This document shows, one piece after another, positions 41,375 through 50,859 of a stretch of 64,000 bases of DNA. Position numbers and translations under genes: made by a program. How positions within the stretch are numbered: position 1 is the first letter of the stretch; each line of letters begins with the position of its first letter. Location: contig SFHG01000002.1 of assembly GCA_004555765.1 (NCBI GenBank), positions 55,043-119,042 on the forward strand, in the 5' to 3' direction. A model generated the notes under the pieces. It was not told where the DNA came from. It did not search any database and saw only the letters and a list, made by a program, of their open reading frames with translations. The DNA comes from Bacteroidales bacterium. GTDB taxonomy: Bacteria; Bacteroidota; Bacteroidia; Bacteroidales; Porphyromonadaceae.

Positions 41375-42850
41375 ATGAGACCAAAGACTCTTGCCGTGCT
41401 TGTCGCAGGCACCCTGCTGGCCGTGCCTCTTGTCCCTCTTGCGGCACAAAACACCAAGAACATTTCCTTCACCGAACGCGCCCGCGTCGAAGTAAAGGAT
41501 AACACTTATCCTTCCAAACGACCCGACGAGAGCGCCCGACTCTTCAAGAGCAAGGCCGTGGAGGCCGAAATAGCCCGTGTCTCCAAGCTCCTCAAGAACC
41601 CCAAACTGAGATGGATGTTCCAAAACACCTATCCCAATACCATTGATACCACCGTACATTTCCGTTACGACAAGGACGGTAAGCCCGAAACTTTTGTCTA
41701 CACGGGAGATCTCTCTGCTATGTGGCTCCGTGACTCCGGCGCACAGGTTTGGCCCTATCTCCACCTCGCTGCCGAAGACAAAGAGCTCCGGGACATGCTC
41801 AAAGGCGTCATCCGTATGCAGATGATCCAGATCGTCCGCGATCCCTATGCCAACGCCTTCTACGACAGCCCGGACGAGGTCTCCGAGTGGGCCAAGGATC
41901 TCACGAAGATGCTCCCCGGCGTACACGAAAGGAAGTGGGAAATAGACTCCCTTTGCTACCCGATCAGACTGGCTTACGAGTACTGGAAGGTTACGGGCGA
42001 CGCGTCCATCTTCGACGATACATTCCGCCTCGCGCTCCGTACCATCCTTGCCACTTTTAGAGACCAGCAGCGTAAGGAGGACAGAGGAGACTACTCTTTC
42101 CAGAGGGTGACGAGCCGCTCTTCCGATACCAAGAGCAATGACGGCTATGGCGAGCCGGTGAACCCCGTAGGTCTCATAGTGAGCGCCTTCCGACCCAGTG
42201 ACGACGCGACACATTTCCAGTTCCTCGTCCCCTCCAATTTCTTTGCCCTCACTTCTTCCCGCAAGGCTGCCGAAATGGCCGAGACAGGGTTTGGCGACAA
42301 GGCGTTGGCCGAGGACTTCCGCGCCCTTGCTTCCGAAGTGGAAGTGGCGCTGCATAAGTACGCCGTGACGACGCACCCCAAGTACGGGATGGTCTATGCC
42401 TTTGAGACCGACGGCTTCGGCAATCATTATCTGATGGACGACGCAAACGTCCCATCCCTCATCGCCATGCCGTATCTCGGAGATATGCCGGTGGATGATT
42501 TTGTGTACCAAAATACACGCCGTATGCTGCTCAGCACGGACAACCCCTATTTTTTCAAGGGCGAAAAGTTCGAGGGCATAGGCGGTCCCCACATCGGCTA
42601 CGATTATATCTGGCCGATGAGCATTATGATGCGCGCGTTCACCTCCACGAGTGACGCGGAGATCCTCCACTGCCTGCAGATGCTCGTCGACTCGGACGCC
42701 GGCACGGGGCTGATTCACGAATCGTTCCACAAAGACGACCCCTACAAGTACACCCGCCCGTGGTTCGCTTGGCAAAACGGACTCTTTGGAGAGCTCGTCC
42801 TCAAACTCGTAAAGGAGGGCAAAACGGATCTTCTGAACCAAGTGAAATAA
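41375..42850 (+). CDS. Glycoside hydrolase family 125 (exo-alpha-1,6-mannosidase-type)
   Basis: 491 residues with signal peptide (VLVAGTLLAVPLVPLAAQ). GH125 blocks: TYPNTIDTTVHF, VYTGDLSAMWLRDSGAQVWP, YANAFYDSPDEVSEWA, YEPVN-like DGYGEPVNPVG, MDDANVPSLIAMPYLG, GIGGPHIGYDYIWPMS and HESFHKDDPYKYTRPWFAWQ. Family enzymes remove alpha-1,6-linked mannose from N-glycans or mannans. Periplasmic. With the GH2 enzyme in the window it may trim host glycans so that peptides become accessible (inference). Confidence 0.94.
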   Translation: MRPKTLAVLVAGTLLAVPLVPLAAQNTKNISFTERARVEVKDNTYPSKRPDESARLFKSKAVEAEIARVSKLLKNPKLRWMFQNTYPNTIDTTVHFRYDKDGKPETFVYTGDLSAMWLRDSGAQVWPYLHLAAEDKELRDMLKGVIRMQMIQIVRDPYANAFYDSPDEVSEWAKDLTKMLPGVHERKWEIDSLCYPIRLAYEYWKVTGDASIFDDTFRLALRTILATFRDQQRKEDRGDYSFQRVTSRSSDTKSNDGYGEPVNPVGLIVSAFRPSDDATHFQFLVPSNFFALTSSRKAAEMAETGFGDKALAEDFRALASEVEVALHKYAVTTHPKYGMVYAFETDGFGNHYLMDDANVPSLIAMPYLGDMPVDDFVYQNTRRMLLSTDNPYFFKGEKFEGIGGPHIGYDYIWPMSIMMRAFTSTSDAEILHCLQMLVDSDAGTGLIHESFHKDDPYKYTRPWFAWQNGLFGELVLKLVKEGKTDLLNQVK

Positions 42851-42864
42851 TCTCCCGATAGCGT

Positions 42865-43116
42865 ATGGATTACAAAGACTTGAGACATAAGACGGCTTTC
42901 GACTTCTGCACGGAGAAGGAAGCCGAGGAGTGGTTTCTCGACGATATGGACCTCACCCGTGAGGAGTACCTTGAAGACGCTAATGCAGACGACACGTTCC
43001 GGGCTCTCGGTCTGATGGATGTGGCCGATGCTAAGGATGACACGGCGCTGATGGCTGCGATCAAGAAGGAGTTTAAGGCCGAGCTGGACGACTTTTTCGA
43101 CGACGAAGCATACTGA
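42865..43116 (+). CDS. Small acidic hypothetical protein
   Basis: 83 residues, very rich in Asp and Glu (ends ELDDFFDDEAY), no signal peptide or membrane segment. Starts 14 bp after the GH125 stop, so probably cotranscribed. No family recognised. It is followed by a repeat-derived hairpin that would end the transcript. Confidence 0.7.
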   Translation: MDYKDLRHKTAFDFCTEKEAEEWFLDDMDLTREEYLEDANADDTFRALGLMDVADAKDDTALMAAIKKEFKAELDDFFDDEAY

Positions 43117-43169
43117 GAGACCTTTGAGCTCGAGATCCGGAGCCAGAAGTGCTTTATGACTCCGAAAAA

Positions 43170-43209
43170 AGAGATACGTACCGAGACGAGATTTTCGGTA
43201 CGTATCTCT
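43170..43209. terminator. Repeat-derived hairpin between convergent genes
   Basis: Perfect stem AGAGATACGTACCGA / TCGGTACGTATCTCT with a 10-nt loop, preceded by AAAAAA on the left. Lies between the plus-strand small protein gene and minus-strand miaA, so it can serve both directions. Confidence 0.78.
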
Positions 43210-43258
43210 CTTCTTCGCCGGCCCGTACCAAAGCTTTCTCTCGGTACGTGCAAGATTT
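43170..43258. repeat. Palindromic repeat cluster between the small acidic protein gene and miaA
   Basis: The 43170-43209 hairpin followed by GGCCCGTACC and TCGGTACGTGC; ends 10 bp from the miaA stop. Confidence 0.9.
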
Positions 43259-43267
43259 TCTTCCGCT

Positions 43268-44170
43268 TCAGTCTAAGCGGGAGAGAATGTTGCGGGCAGT
43301 CTCAAGAGGGTCTTCTGAGGGCTTAATGGGGATGAGCTCAAGTCCGCGACGCTCCATACCCCGTATCCAGGTCATCTGCCTCTTGGAGAATTGGTGGATG
43401 GCGGTCTCCAGCTTCTTAAACATCTCCTCATACCCGTATTTGCCCAAGACATACTCCGTGACGAAGCGGTACTCAAGTCCGTAGGCGATGAGCGGCTCGG
43501 GGGAACCGATGCGCTCGAGGAGCCTTTTGATTTCGTCGATCATACCCCCCTCAAGGCGTGCCTCCAGGCGGCGCGTGATCCGCTCCCGGCGCACCTCTCT
43601 CGGTACGTCGAGGTAAAAGACGGGTCCCGACAGGGGCGGGTAGGCGGTTCCCTCTGCGTGAGGCATCACTTTTTGCTCAATGGCTCGAATGAGTCTGCGG
43701 GGGTTCTTGGGGTCGTCCAAGTCCGCTTCCTCCTCCTTTTTCAGTCTGTACCACTCTTTTTGCAATGCCTCTAAGGGGAGGTTTTCGAGACGGCTCCTCA
43801 GCGCTCTGTCTTCCTTAGTCCCGGAGAGCGGGTAGCCTTTCCTCAGCGCTTCGACATACAGCCCGCTGCCCCCGCAGAGTATGGGGGTAGGGCGCACGGG
43901 GAGGCGTGAGAGGACGGCGTGCGCATCCCGGAGGTAGCGGTGGATGTTGTACCGCTCGCCGGGCTCGGCAATGTCAATGAGATAGTAGGGGATGGGTACG
44001 CCCTCCACGACGTACTCGGAGAGGTCTTTGCCGGTGCCGATGTCCATCCCGCGGTACACCTGTCTGGAGTCTCCGCTGAGGATGGGTGCAGTGCCGAGCA
44101 AAAAAGAGAGCCGTGCGGCGACGGCTGTCTTGCCCGTCGCCGTCGGTCCCATGAGCGTGATTATTTCCAA
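43268..44170 (-). CDS. miaA: tRNA dimethylallyltransferase
   Basis: 300 residues. P-loop LMGPTATGKTAVAARL, DSRQVYRGMDIGTGKDLS (DMAPP/tRNA site), VPIPYYLIDIAEPGERYNI, GGSGLYVEALRKG, and the C-terminal RQMTWIRGM. Adds the isopentenyl group to A37 of tRNAs reading UNN codons. Sixteen bp after the nucleotidyltransferase gene; probably one operon with it and kdsA. Confidence 0.97.
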   Translation of the reverse strand: MEIITLMGPTATGKTAVAARLSFLLGTAPILSGDSRQVYRGMDIGTGKDLSEYVVEGVPIPYYLIDIAEPGERYNIHRYLRDAHAVLSRLPVRPTPILCGGSGLYVEALRKGYPLSGTKEDRALRSRLENLPLEALQKEWYRLKKEEEADLDDPKNPRRLIRAIEQKVMPHAEGTAYPPLSGPVFYLDVPREVRRERITRRLEARLEGGMIDEIKRLLERIGSPEPLIAYGLEYRFVTEYVLGKYGYEEMFKKLETAIHQFSKRQMTWIRGMERRGLELIPIKPSEDPLETARNILSRLD

Positions 44171-44186
44171 AACCGGACTAAGAGAG

Positions 44187-45104
44187 TCAGTGATTCAGGA
44201 GACGGTCGGGATAGACCCCTTTGTCGTGGAGTTCTTTGAACTTCGCTACCACTGCGGGGCGGTCTGAGGAGTACGTCACGCCGAACCACTTCGAGGGCGT
44301 GTCGAGGACTTTGACCGTCGCCGTGCCGTTGTTGATCAGAGTGTCCACACAGCTCGGGATGTAGTATTCGGCTTTTTCCGCACCGAGATTCTTGTCGAGG
44401 AAGACCTTAAAGCCCTCTTCGGCGTAGTCGAAGTAATCGGGCGTGAAACCCCACATATTCATAGACACAGGCGTGTCTTCGGAGAGGGTTTGCTCCCTGC
44501 CGTTTTCGTCGGTGAAAGCGATCTCTCCTTTCTCGTTGCGCTGGATCGCGGTTCTTTCGACGACCTTGGTGAGGAAGCCGTCCCGGTCTGTCTCGCAGAC
44601 ACCCCGTGCTACGGATCCGCCTTCGCTGAGGGTATTACCGACGCGGTAGCCGATCATGCAGTAAGCGTTCTTTTTGCCTTCGACGGAGGTGAGGAAATCC
44701 GCCAGTATCTTGAAGCTCTCCGCCCCGTAGAAATCATCGGCGTTGATTATGGCAAAAGGTTCTTTGATGACCCCTTTGCCCATCAGAAGGGCGTGGTTCG
44801 TGCCCCAAGGCTTGGTGCGGGCGGAACTTTCGGGGAGACGGTACCCTTCGGGGAGCTTGTCCAGAGACTGGAAGACGATCTCTGTGGGGATGTGACCGGA
44901 GTATTTGGATAGGATTTTCTCCCTGAAGTCCTCTTCAAAGTCTTTGCGAATCACAAAGACGACCTTGCCGAAGCCCGCTTTCACGGCATCGTAGATGGAG
45001 TAGTCCATAATGGTCTCACCGTTGGGACCGAGGCCGTCAATCTGTTTGAGACCGCCGTAGCGGGAGCCCATGCCGGCGGCGAGTACGAATAACGTAGGTT
45101 TCAT
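44187..45104 (-). CDS. Sugar-1-phosphate nucleotidyltransferase
   Basis: 305 residues. Nucleotidyltransferase start TLFVLAAGMGSRYGGLKQID (GxGxR plus distal Lys), GETIMDYSIYDAVKAGFGKV, and the metal site AIINADDFYGAES. Resembles UTP-glucose-1-P and dTDP-glucose pyrophosphorylase types, but the sugar cannot be set from sequence. Provides a nucleotide sugar for surface glycans; neighbours kdsA (42 bp) and miaA (16 bp). Confidence 0.88.
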   Translation of the reverse strand: MKPTLFVLAAGMGSRYGGLKQIDGLGPNGETIMDYSIYDAVKAGFGKVVFVIRKDFEEDFREKILSKYSGHIPTEIVFQSLDKLPEGYRLPESSARTKPWGTNHALLMGKGVIKEPFAIINADDFYGAESFKILADFLTSVEGKKNAYCMIGYRVGNTLSEGGSVARGVCETDRDGFLTKVVERTAIQRNEKGEIAFTDENGREQTLSEDTPVSMNMWGFTPDYFDYAEEGFKVFLDKNLGAEKAEYYIPSCVDTLINNGTATVKVLDTPSKWFGVTYSSDRPAVVAKFKELHDKGVYPDRLLNH

Positions 45105-45146
45105 TTGGTATGAGATAAAAATGTATGTGATTGGTTTAATCGATTC

Positions 45147-45971
45147 TTATTCTTCTGTGAGTGCGTGCCGGATGCGTATCATCTTTTTCATCAGTCCTTC
45201 CATAAGGTCCAAGCGGAGCATATTGGATCCGTCGGAAAGTGCCTCCGAGGGTCTGGGGTGCGTCTCTATAAAGAGTCCGTCGGCACCCACGGCGATGGCG
45301 GCGGAGGCGATGGTATCGATGAAGCGGGGTACGCCCCCCGTCACGCCGTCAGCTTGGTTGGGGCGCTGGAGGGAGTGGGTCACGTCCATAATGACGGGGA
45401 AGCCGAAAGCCTGCATCTCGGGGATGTTGCGGAAATCGACGACGAGATCCCCGTAGCCGAAAGAATTGCCACGGTCGGTGAGGAGGACGGCGGGGTTACC
45501 GCTTTGGGTCACTTTGTCGGCCGCGAATCTCATCGCGGACGGAGCCATAAACTGTCCTTTCTTGATGTTGACGACTTTGCCGGTCTTGGCGGCGGCGACG
45601 AGGAGGTCTGTCTGGCGCGAAAGAAACGCCGGTATCTGGAGGACGTCGACGTACTCGGCTGCCATAGCGGCTTCGTGTGCTTCGTGGATGTCGGTCACTA
45701 CGGGTACCCCGAAGTCATCCCTCACTTTCCCCAAGATTTTAAGTGCCTTTTCGTCCCCGATGCCGGTGAAGGAATCGAGTCGTGAACGGTTGGCTTTGCG
45801 GTAGGAGCCTTTGAAGATGAGGGGTATCCCCAGATCCCTACATAGGGAGACCAGTACTTCTGCCGTCTCCATGACGATGGCTTCGCTCTCGACGGCACAG
45901 GGTCCCGCCATCAGGAAAAAGCCGGCATGAGACGAGGCGAGAGCTTGGGTGAGGGTCTTATACAGTTCCAT
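45147..45971 (-). CDS. kdsA: 3-deoxy-8-phosphooctulonate (KDO-8-P) synthase
   Basis: 274 residues. PEP/arabinose-5-P aldolase motifs: FLMAGPCAVESEAIV, IPLIFKGSYRKANRSRLDSF, VPVVTDIHEAHEA, VNIKKGQFMAPSAM and PVIMDVTHSLQRPNQADGV. First committed step to KDO, so the organism makes lipopolysaccharide inner core. Heads the operon kdsA - nucleotidyltransferase - miaA. Confidence 0.96.
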   Translation of the reverse strand: MELYKTLTQALASSHAGFFLMAGPCAVESEAIVMETAEVLVSLCRDLGIPLIFKGSYRKANRSRLDSFTGIGDEKALKILGKVRDDFGVPVVTDIHEAHEAAMAAEYVDVLQIPAFLSRQTDLLVAAAKTGKVVNIKKGQFMAPSAMRFAADKVTQSGNPAVLLTDRGNSFGYGDLVVDFRNIPEMQAFGFPVIMDVTHSLQRPNQADGVTGGVPRFIDTIASAAIAVGADGLFIETHPRPSEALSDGSNMLRLDLMEGLMKKMIRIRHALTEE

Positions 45972-46012
45972 GATGATGCGGATGAAGGACTATGTACTGT
46001 GTGTCGGAAAAA

Positions 46013-46120
46013 CGAGATACGTACCGAGACAGGGACGAGGTACGTACCGGGAGAAAACTTTCGCCCGTACCGGGAGAAGTATCTCGGTCTGTATCTCTTT
46101 TCTTTGAAAAAACGGTACGC
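46013..46120. repeat. Palindromic repeat cluster between GH2 and kdsA
   Basis: Units GAGATACGTACCGAGAC, GAGGTACGTACCGGG, GCCCGTACCGGG, TCGGTCTGTATCTC and CGGTACGC. Confidence 0.88.
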
Positions 46121-46136
46121 ATTCCGAAGCTCTTGG

Positions 46137-48662
46137 TCATAGGGTGGGGATGGTGACGGAAGCGGCTTTCAGCCCGGGTGAGGAGGCCGTGAGCGTGAGA
46201 CTGCCCGGGGTCCCGTCGGGTGAGACGATGGCGGTGAGCTCGCCGGAGAATACCGGCATCACGGTGCTCTGGAAAGGCACAATGCACGTGGGGTCGCCGT
46301 TGGCGGAAGCGACCCACTGACCTTGCCCCGAGACGGAGAAGGTGATTTCGCTACTTGCCGACGGACAGAGGTTCCCCTCCTTGTCCACCACTTGGACACG
46401 GAAATAGACAAGGTGCCCGGTGTCGGAGGCGGGGATGCCCTGCCTGTCCGACGGGTCTTCGAGGAGGAGACGGACTTCGTATGGCTCGCCTGCCGTGCGG
46501 ACGATTTTCTCTTCACGGGCGGTGCCGCTATTGTCGTAGGCTACGACTTTGATTTCGCCAGGCTCGTACTTCGTGTCCATCCACATCAGACGGTAGCGGG
46601 GTTGGCGACTGAGGTCTTTGTCTGTCGTGTTGTCCACCGTGAGGCGGGTATCTTTCGTCCGTTTGCCTTGGCTCTTGCCGTTGATGAAGAGTTCGGCAGT
46701 GGGGTAGGAGGTGTAGACGAAGACGGGAGTCACCTCACCCTCTCTCCCCGGCCAGGTCCAGTGCGGGAGGACATGGAGGGTTGTTTCGCCCTTGTTCCAG
46801 TGGGAGCGGTAGAGGTAAAAGCGATCCTTGGGGATGCCGGCGAGGTCGACGGCTCCGAAGAGCGAGGAGTGGCTCGGCCAATTGGTGTAGTAGGGCGTGG
46901 GTTCCCCAAGGTAATCGATGCCGGTCCAGATGAATTCGCCCATATTGTACCCAAAGTCGTCGTGCCGCATCCAGTCGTCCTCGGGGAGATTGCTCCAAGA
47001 GCAATGCTCGACGTCGTAAGAGCTCGCCTGGTGGTCGTCATAGACTGCCATGGCTTTGCGGACGACGGGGAACTTGTACACGCCTCTGGACGAAAGGGTG
47101 GACGCGGTCTCGGTGCCGAGGACGAGTCTCTGGGGCAGTTTTTGGTACGCCTCAGGGTAGTGCCAGGGGCGGTAATTGAAGCCTGCGACATCCATCACTG
47201 CGGCAAAGCCGTTGGCGGTGACGGCAGTGGGGTTATCCATTCCTTGGGTCACGGGACGTGTGGGATCCTCACGGTGCGCGATGTCTTGGAGGTAGCGGGC
47301 GACTTTGCTGCCCCCCTCTCTGCCTTGTTCGTAGACTTCGTTGCCGATGCACCACATGACGACGGAGGGGTAGTTGCGGAAGTGGCGGATGGCAGCGACG
47401 AGATCCCGCTCGGCCCAGTCGTCGAATAGGAGATTGTAGCCGTTTTTGACCTTAGGCACTTTCCACTCGTCAAAGGTCTCTACCATAAGCATCATCCCCA
47501 TCTCGTCGGCGAGTTCGACGAGCTCTGGTGAGGGCATATTATGGGAGGTGCGGATGGCGTTGGCTCCCATGTCCTGCATCTGTCTGATTTGCCTCTTGAG
47601 CGCCACCTTATTGACTGCGGCGCCGAGTGGACCTAGGTCGTGGTGGAGGCATACGCCCCGGAATTTTGTGAGCTTGCCATTGAGGTAGAACCCTTTGTCC
47701 GCCACGATCTCGATGGTGCGGATCCCGAAGCGGGAGAGATAGCTGTCTACGAGCCGGCCGTCCACGAAGAGTTCGCTCTTCGCGGTGTATAGGTGTGGGG
47801 TCTCGAGATCCCAGAGCTTGGGATCAGGCACCTTGATGTTTTGCTCAAACGTCTCTCCGAAAAGCTGTGTCCCGGGGATATCTTGGTATGAGACAAGCCG
47901 ACTGCCGTCATAGATCGAAGTGCGCAGCGAGAGACGGGAGGAGAGGTCGCCTGCCCCACGGACTTCGGTGCGGATTTTGACTTGGGCAAAATCGGGATTG
48001 ACCACAGGGGTGGTGATGTACGTCCCCCAGTCTTTGATTCTCACTTTGGACGGGGCTACCATAAGGTAGACGTTGCGGTAGAGACCGGCACCGGGGTACC
48101 AGCGGGAGAAGTCGCCCGCATTCTCCAGGCGTATCGCTATGGTCTGTTGCTTTTTGGACTTGTCGAGGAACCGCGTGATGTCGAGGGCGTAGGAATTGTA
48201 GCCGTACGGCCACCCGCCGGCTTCGTTGCCGTTCACGAAGACTCGGCTGTGGCTCATAGCGCCGTCGATGTAGAGTGTCACGTCTCCGAGGCTCTCGGGG
48301 GACCGGTTGAGGTCAAAAGTGTAGCGGTACCATCCCGTACCGACAAACGGCAGCCCTCCGGTGCGCCCTGCGTGCTCAAGGGCTTCTTTCTGTCCATCCT
48401 GTGTGATGGCTACGTTTTGGCGGTCGTTATTGGGTGAAAAAGGCCCGTATATGGCCCAGTCGTGAGGCACGGAGACTTCTTGCCACGAGCTGTCGTCATA
48501 TCCCGGCATCGCAAAAGCCGGATCATCATCCCGCGTGAAGCGCCATCCCTCGTGGAGTCTGAGGACTTCGCGCGGAGCGGTGATGTGCGAGAGGAAGGTC
48601 TGGGCAGATGCCCCCGCGAGGGCGGAGACCAAACCCAAAAACAGATACAGGACTTTTTTCAT
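46137..48662 (-). CDS. Glycoside hydrolase family 2 (beta-galactosidase-like)
   Basis: 841 residues with signal peptide (YLFLGLVSALAGASAQ). Domains in order: sugar-binding jelly roll (LHEGWRFTRDDDPAF; SVPHDWAIYGPF), immunoglobulin-like domain, TIM barrel with acid/base Glu in VVMWCIGNEVYEQG and nucleophile candidate in RLVLGTETAST, then EFIWTGIDYLGEP and C-terminal DUF4982-type beta domains (GEIKVVAYDNSGTAREEK). Likely removes terminal beta-galactose or a related sugar; exact substrate open. Flanked by repeat clusters on both sides, so transcribed alone. Confidence 0.94.
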   Translation of the reverse strand: MKKVLYLFLGLVSALAGASAQTFLSHITAPREVLRLHEGWRFTRDDDPAFAMPGYDDSSWQEVSVPHDWAIYGPFSPNNDRQNVAITQDGQKEALEHAGRTGGLPFVGTGWYRYTFDLNRSPESLGDVTLYIDGAMSHSRVFVNGNEAGGWPYGYNSYALDITRFLDKSKKQQTIAIRLENAGDFSRWYPGAGLYRNVYLMVAPSKVRIKDWGTYITTPVVNPDFAQVKIRTEVRGAGDLSSRLSLRTSIYDGSRLVSYQDIPGTQLFGETFEQNIKVPDPKLWDLETPHLYTAKSELFVDGRLVDSYLSRFGIRTIEIVADKGFYLNGKLTKFRGVCLHHDLGPLGAAVNKVALKRQIRQMQDMGANAIRTSHNMPSPELVELADEMGMMLMVETFDEWKVPKVKNGYNLLFDDWAERDLVAAIRHFRNYPSVVMWCIGNEVYEQGREGGSKVARYLQDIAHREDPTRPVTQGMDNPTAVTANGFAAVMDVAGFNYRPWHYPEAYQKLPQRLVLGTETASTLSSRGVYKFPVVRKAMAVYDDHQASSYDVEHCSWSNLPEDDWMRHDDFGYNMGEFIWTGIDYLGEPTPYYTNWPSHSSLFGAVDLAGIPKDRFYLYRSHWNKGETTLHVLPHWTWPGREGEVTPVFVYTSYPTAELFINGKSQGKRTKDTRLTVDNTTDKDLSRQPRYRLMWMDTKYEPGEIKVVAYDNSGTAREEKIVRTAGEPYEVRLLLEDPSDRQGIPASDTGHLVYFRVQVVDKEGNLCPSASSEITFSVSGQGQWVASANGDPTCIVPFQSTVMPVFSGELTAIVSPDGTPGSLTLTASSPGLKAASVTIPTL

Positions 48663-48687
48663 AGACTTATGGTGTGGGTGGAAAAAG

Positions 48688-48772
48688 AGGTACGGATCCG
48701 GAAGAATTTTTCGACCCGTACGAGCTTGGCGCGTAGGTACGGTCGGCGTAATCGTCTCGGTACGGTCAAAAT
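48688..48772. repeat. Palindromic repeat cluster between the kinase and GH2 genes
   Basis: Units GAGGTACGGATCCGG, GACCCGTACGAG, AGGTACGGTCGG and TCGGTACGGTC; 21 bp from the kinase stop. Confidence 0.85.
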
Positions 48773-48792
48773 TGTTTCGTGCATCGGAGGGC

Positions 48793-50472
48793 TTAATAAG
48801 AGAAACTGGAGCCGCCGAGGAATTCCCTCATCAAGGAGGTCGGTGGCATATGTTTGAGTTCGATCGGCTCGAAAAGCCTCAGGAGTCTCAGGAGCCTTTC
48901 GGCAGTGGGGAAGGCGGGGCTTATCTCCGGCACTTGTGCCAGTGCTACTTCCGCTTGGGGACGGAGCGCGGCAAACTCGTACATCATAGCGCTGTTGAAG
49001 ACTGCGTCCGCGTTCTCCTGGAAGGGGAAGATCCACTTTTCCTCGCCGGCTCTTACGGAGTTCCATCTGAGGATATTGCCCTCTGCCGTCGTTCCGCGAT
49101 ACTTGAGGTCCCGGACAATGCGTCTGAGGAGACGGTTGTCGCTCGTGGAGAGCCAGTTGTGGCTGTCGAGTGAGAGGGTGGTGAGGGCGGAGACGTAGAT
49201 TTTGAAGACTTTCGTGTGATCCACGCCTCTGAGCAGTTCGGGGTTCAGCCCGTGGATGCCTTCAAAGATGAGGATGTCCTGGTCTCCGAGGGTGAGGGTG
49301 TTTTCGCTCCTCATCTCGCGAAGTCCGGACTGGAAATTGTACGTCGGCATCTGCACGGTCTCGCCCTCGGTGAGGCGGTTGAGTACGTCATTGAGCAACT
49401 CGAGATCGATGGCGTGCAGACTCTCGTAGTCGAACTCTCCGTATTCGTCCAAAGGCGTCTCTGTGCGATTGACATAGAAGTTGTCGAGTGCTATGGCGTG
49501 AGGCTCCAGCAGATTCGTGATGAGCTGTGTCCTTAGTCTCATACTCGTCGTCGTCTTCCCCGAAGAGGAGGGTCCTGCGATGAGGATGATGCGGAGACCC
49601 TCTTCGCGGTGCCGGCGGGCGATTTCGGCTGCGATTTCGGCGATGCTGCGCTCCTGCCGGGCTTCGGCGATGGTAATGAGATCGGCGGCCTTGCCCTCCC
49701 GTATCTTGCGGTTGAGGGGGCCGGCGTCTTCCACGCCGAGCATGGAGATGAGGGAGATGTGTTCGCTGAATACTTGGAAAAGTTTCGGCTGGGCTACCCA
49801 AGGTGAGAGTTTATTGGGGTCGGTGGCATCCGGGACGCGGAGGAGGAAGCCGTCGAAGTAGTTCTCCAATCCGAAGAGTGGGACGCACCCTGCCGACGGC
49901 GCCGTGATGCCGAAGAGGAAATCGGTGTACCCGGCTATCTCGGTGAGCGTAACGTAAAACTTCCCCTGCGCCTCGATGAGGTCGGCCGTTTCCCTCCTGT
50001 GGTGTGTCCGGAAATGCTCGATGGCGATGGACGAAGGCACCCGTGAGCGGGTAATGGGGCAGTCTTCCCGAATCAGCTCTTCCATACGGCTCTTGAGTGT
50101 GGCGACGGTGTCTTTGGGGAGCGGTTTTTGATTCACCACGACACCGTAGTAGCCGTGTGAGATGGCATGCTCAATCTTTACCGACAGCCCGAGGTCGTCC
50201 GCGGCTTTGTAGAGGAGGAGGGCAAGGGTACGGGCGTAGGCACGCCGTCCCGCGTTTCTGCGGGTGTCGAGGTACTCTATCGTACAATCCCTCATCAGAG
50301 GGAGGTCGAGCGAGCGGGTGTGGTTATTGACCAGACAGAGAATCGGGTCGCCGTCGAGGATATCCGCGAGCTCTTCCCGACGGGATCGGAAGAATTCGAG
50401 CGGCGTGGTGCCGATTTCGGCACGCACTTTTAGTCCGATGGGATTTATCGTGATGGTAATGTCGCGAAGCAT
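48793..50472 (-). CDS. Uridine kinase-like protein with ThrRS-like N-terminal domains
   Basis: 559 residues. The N-terminal 200 residues resemble the TGS and second additional (editing) domains of threonyl-tRNA synthetase (RRAYARTLALLLYKAADDLG), followed by a phosphoribulokinase/uridine-kinase fold with Walker A IAGPSSSGKTTTSMRL (residues 300-307), ALDNFYVNRTETPLDEYGEF and DILIFEGIHGLNPEL. Bacteroidota commonly carry this fusion, annotated as a nucleoside kinase. Function of the tRNA-synthetase-like part is not known to me. Transcribed separately from its neighbours. Confidence 0.9.
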   Translation of the reverse strand: MLRDITITINPIGLKVRAEIGTTPLEFFRSRREELADILDGDPILCLVNNHTRSLDLPLMRDCTIEYLDTRRNAGRRAYARTLALLLYKAADDLGLSVKIEHAISHGYYGVVVNQKPLPKDTVATLKSRMEELIREDCPITRSRVPSSIAIEHFRTHHRRETADLIEAQGKFYVTLTEIAGYTDFLFGITAPSAGCVPLFGLENYFDGFLLRVPDATDPNKLSPWVAQPKLFQVFSEHISLISMLGVEDAGPLNRKIREGKAADLITIAEARQERSIAEIAAEIARRHREEGLRIILIAGPSSSGKTTTSMRLRTQLITNLLEPHAIALDNFYVNRTETPLDEYGEFDYESLHAIDLELLNDVLNRLTEGETVQMPTYNFQSGLREMRSENTLTLGDQDILIFEGIHGLNPELLRGVDHTKVFKIYVSALTTLSLDSHNWLSTSDNRLLRRIVRDLKYRGTTAEGNILRWNSVRAGEEKWIFPFQENADAVFNSAMMYEFAALRPQAEVALAQVPEISPAFPTAERLLRLLRLFEPIELKHMPPTSLMREFLGGSSFSY

Positions 50473-50615
50473 ATATGGCGGGAATAATTGTCGTGGGGTG
50501 TCCCTTCATTACGGTAAAGTTAAACATTTTCCCCGAAAGGTATACCCTGCACCCTTTTTGACCCGAAAAACGATCTTGCGGCACGACAGAGTAGAGCAGA
50601 CGCGCGAAGTGTAAT

Positions 50616-50738
50616 GAGACCTTTGCATAATACCTCATCTGCTGCGTTACTATCGGCATTCGGGCTTGGTCGTGTACGGTGAGTACACTCCCGTCGCCCT
50701 CAGCCTCAGTGCCTCCGGAGGTCTTTTTCAAAGGTCTC
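50616..50738. mobile_element. 123-bp MITE with 5-bp target site duplication
   Basis: Ends GAGACCTTTG... and ...CAAAGGTCTC form a 10-bp perfect terminal inverted repeat, extending imperfectly to about 21 bp (17 matches). The element is flanked by identical 5-bp direct repeats GTAAT at 50611-50615 and 50739-50743. No coding capacity. The termini resemble those I recall for IS1126-type elements of Porphyromonas gingivalis, which could supply transposase in trans (from memory, to be checked). Confidence 0.85.
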
Positions 50739-50755
50739 GTAATGGCAGAGAACCC

Positions 50756-50842
50756 GGGTACAGACCAAGCGCTTCTTTTGGTACAGAGCAAAAATCAAAA
50801 AAGGTACGGACCGGGAAGATCTCCACGGTCTGTACCTCTTTT
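50756..50842. repeat. Palindromic repeat cluster after the metzincin gene, next to the MITE
   Basis: Units GGGTACAGACCAAG, TGGTACAGAG, AGGTACGGACCGGG and ACGGTCTGTACCTC; 17 bp from the protease stop and 18 bp from the MITE end. Confidence 0.85.
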
Positions 50843-50859
50843 GCAAGTAGGGCGGAAGG

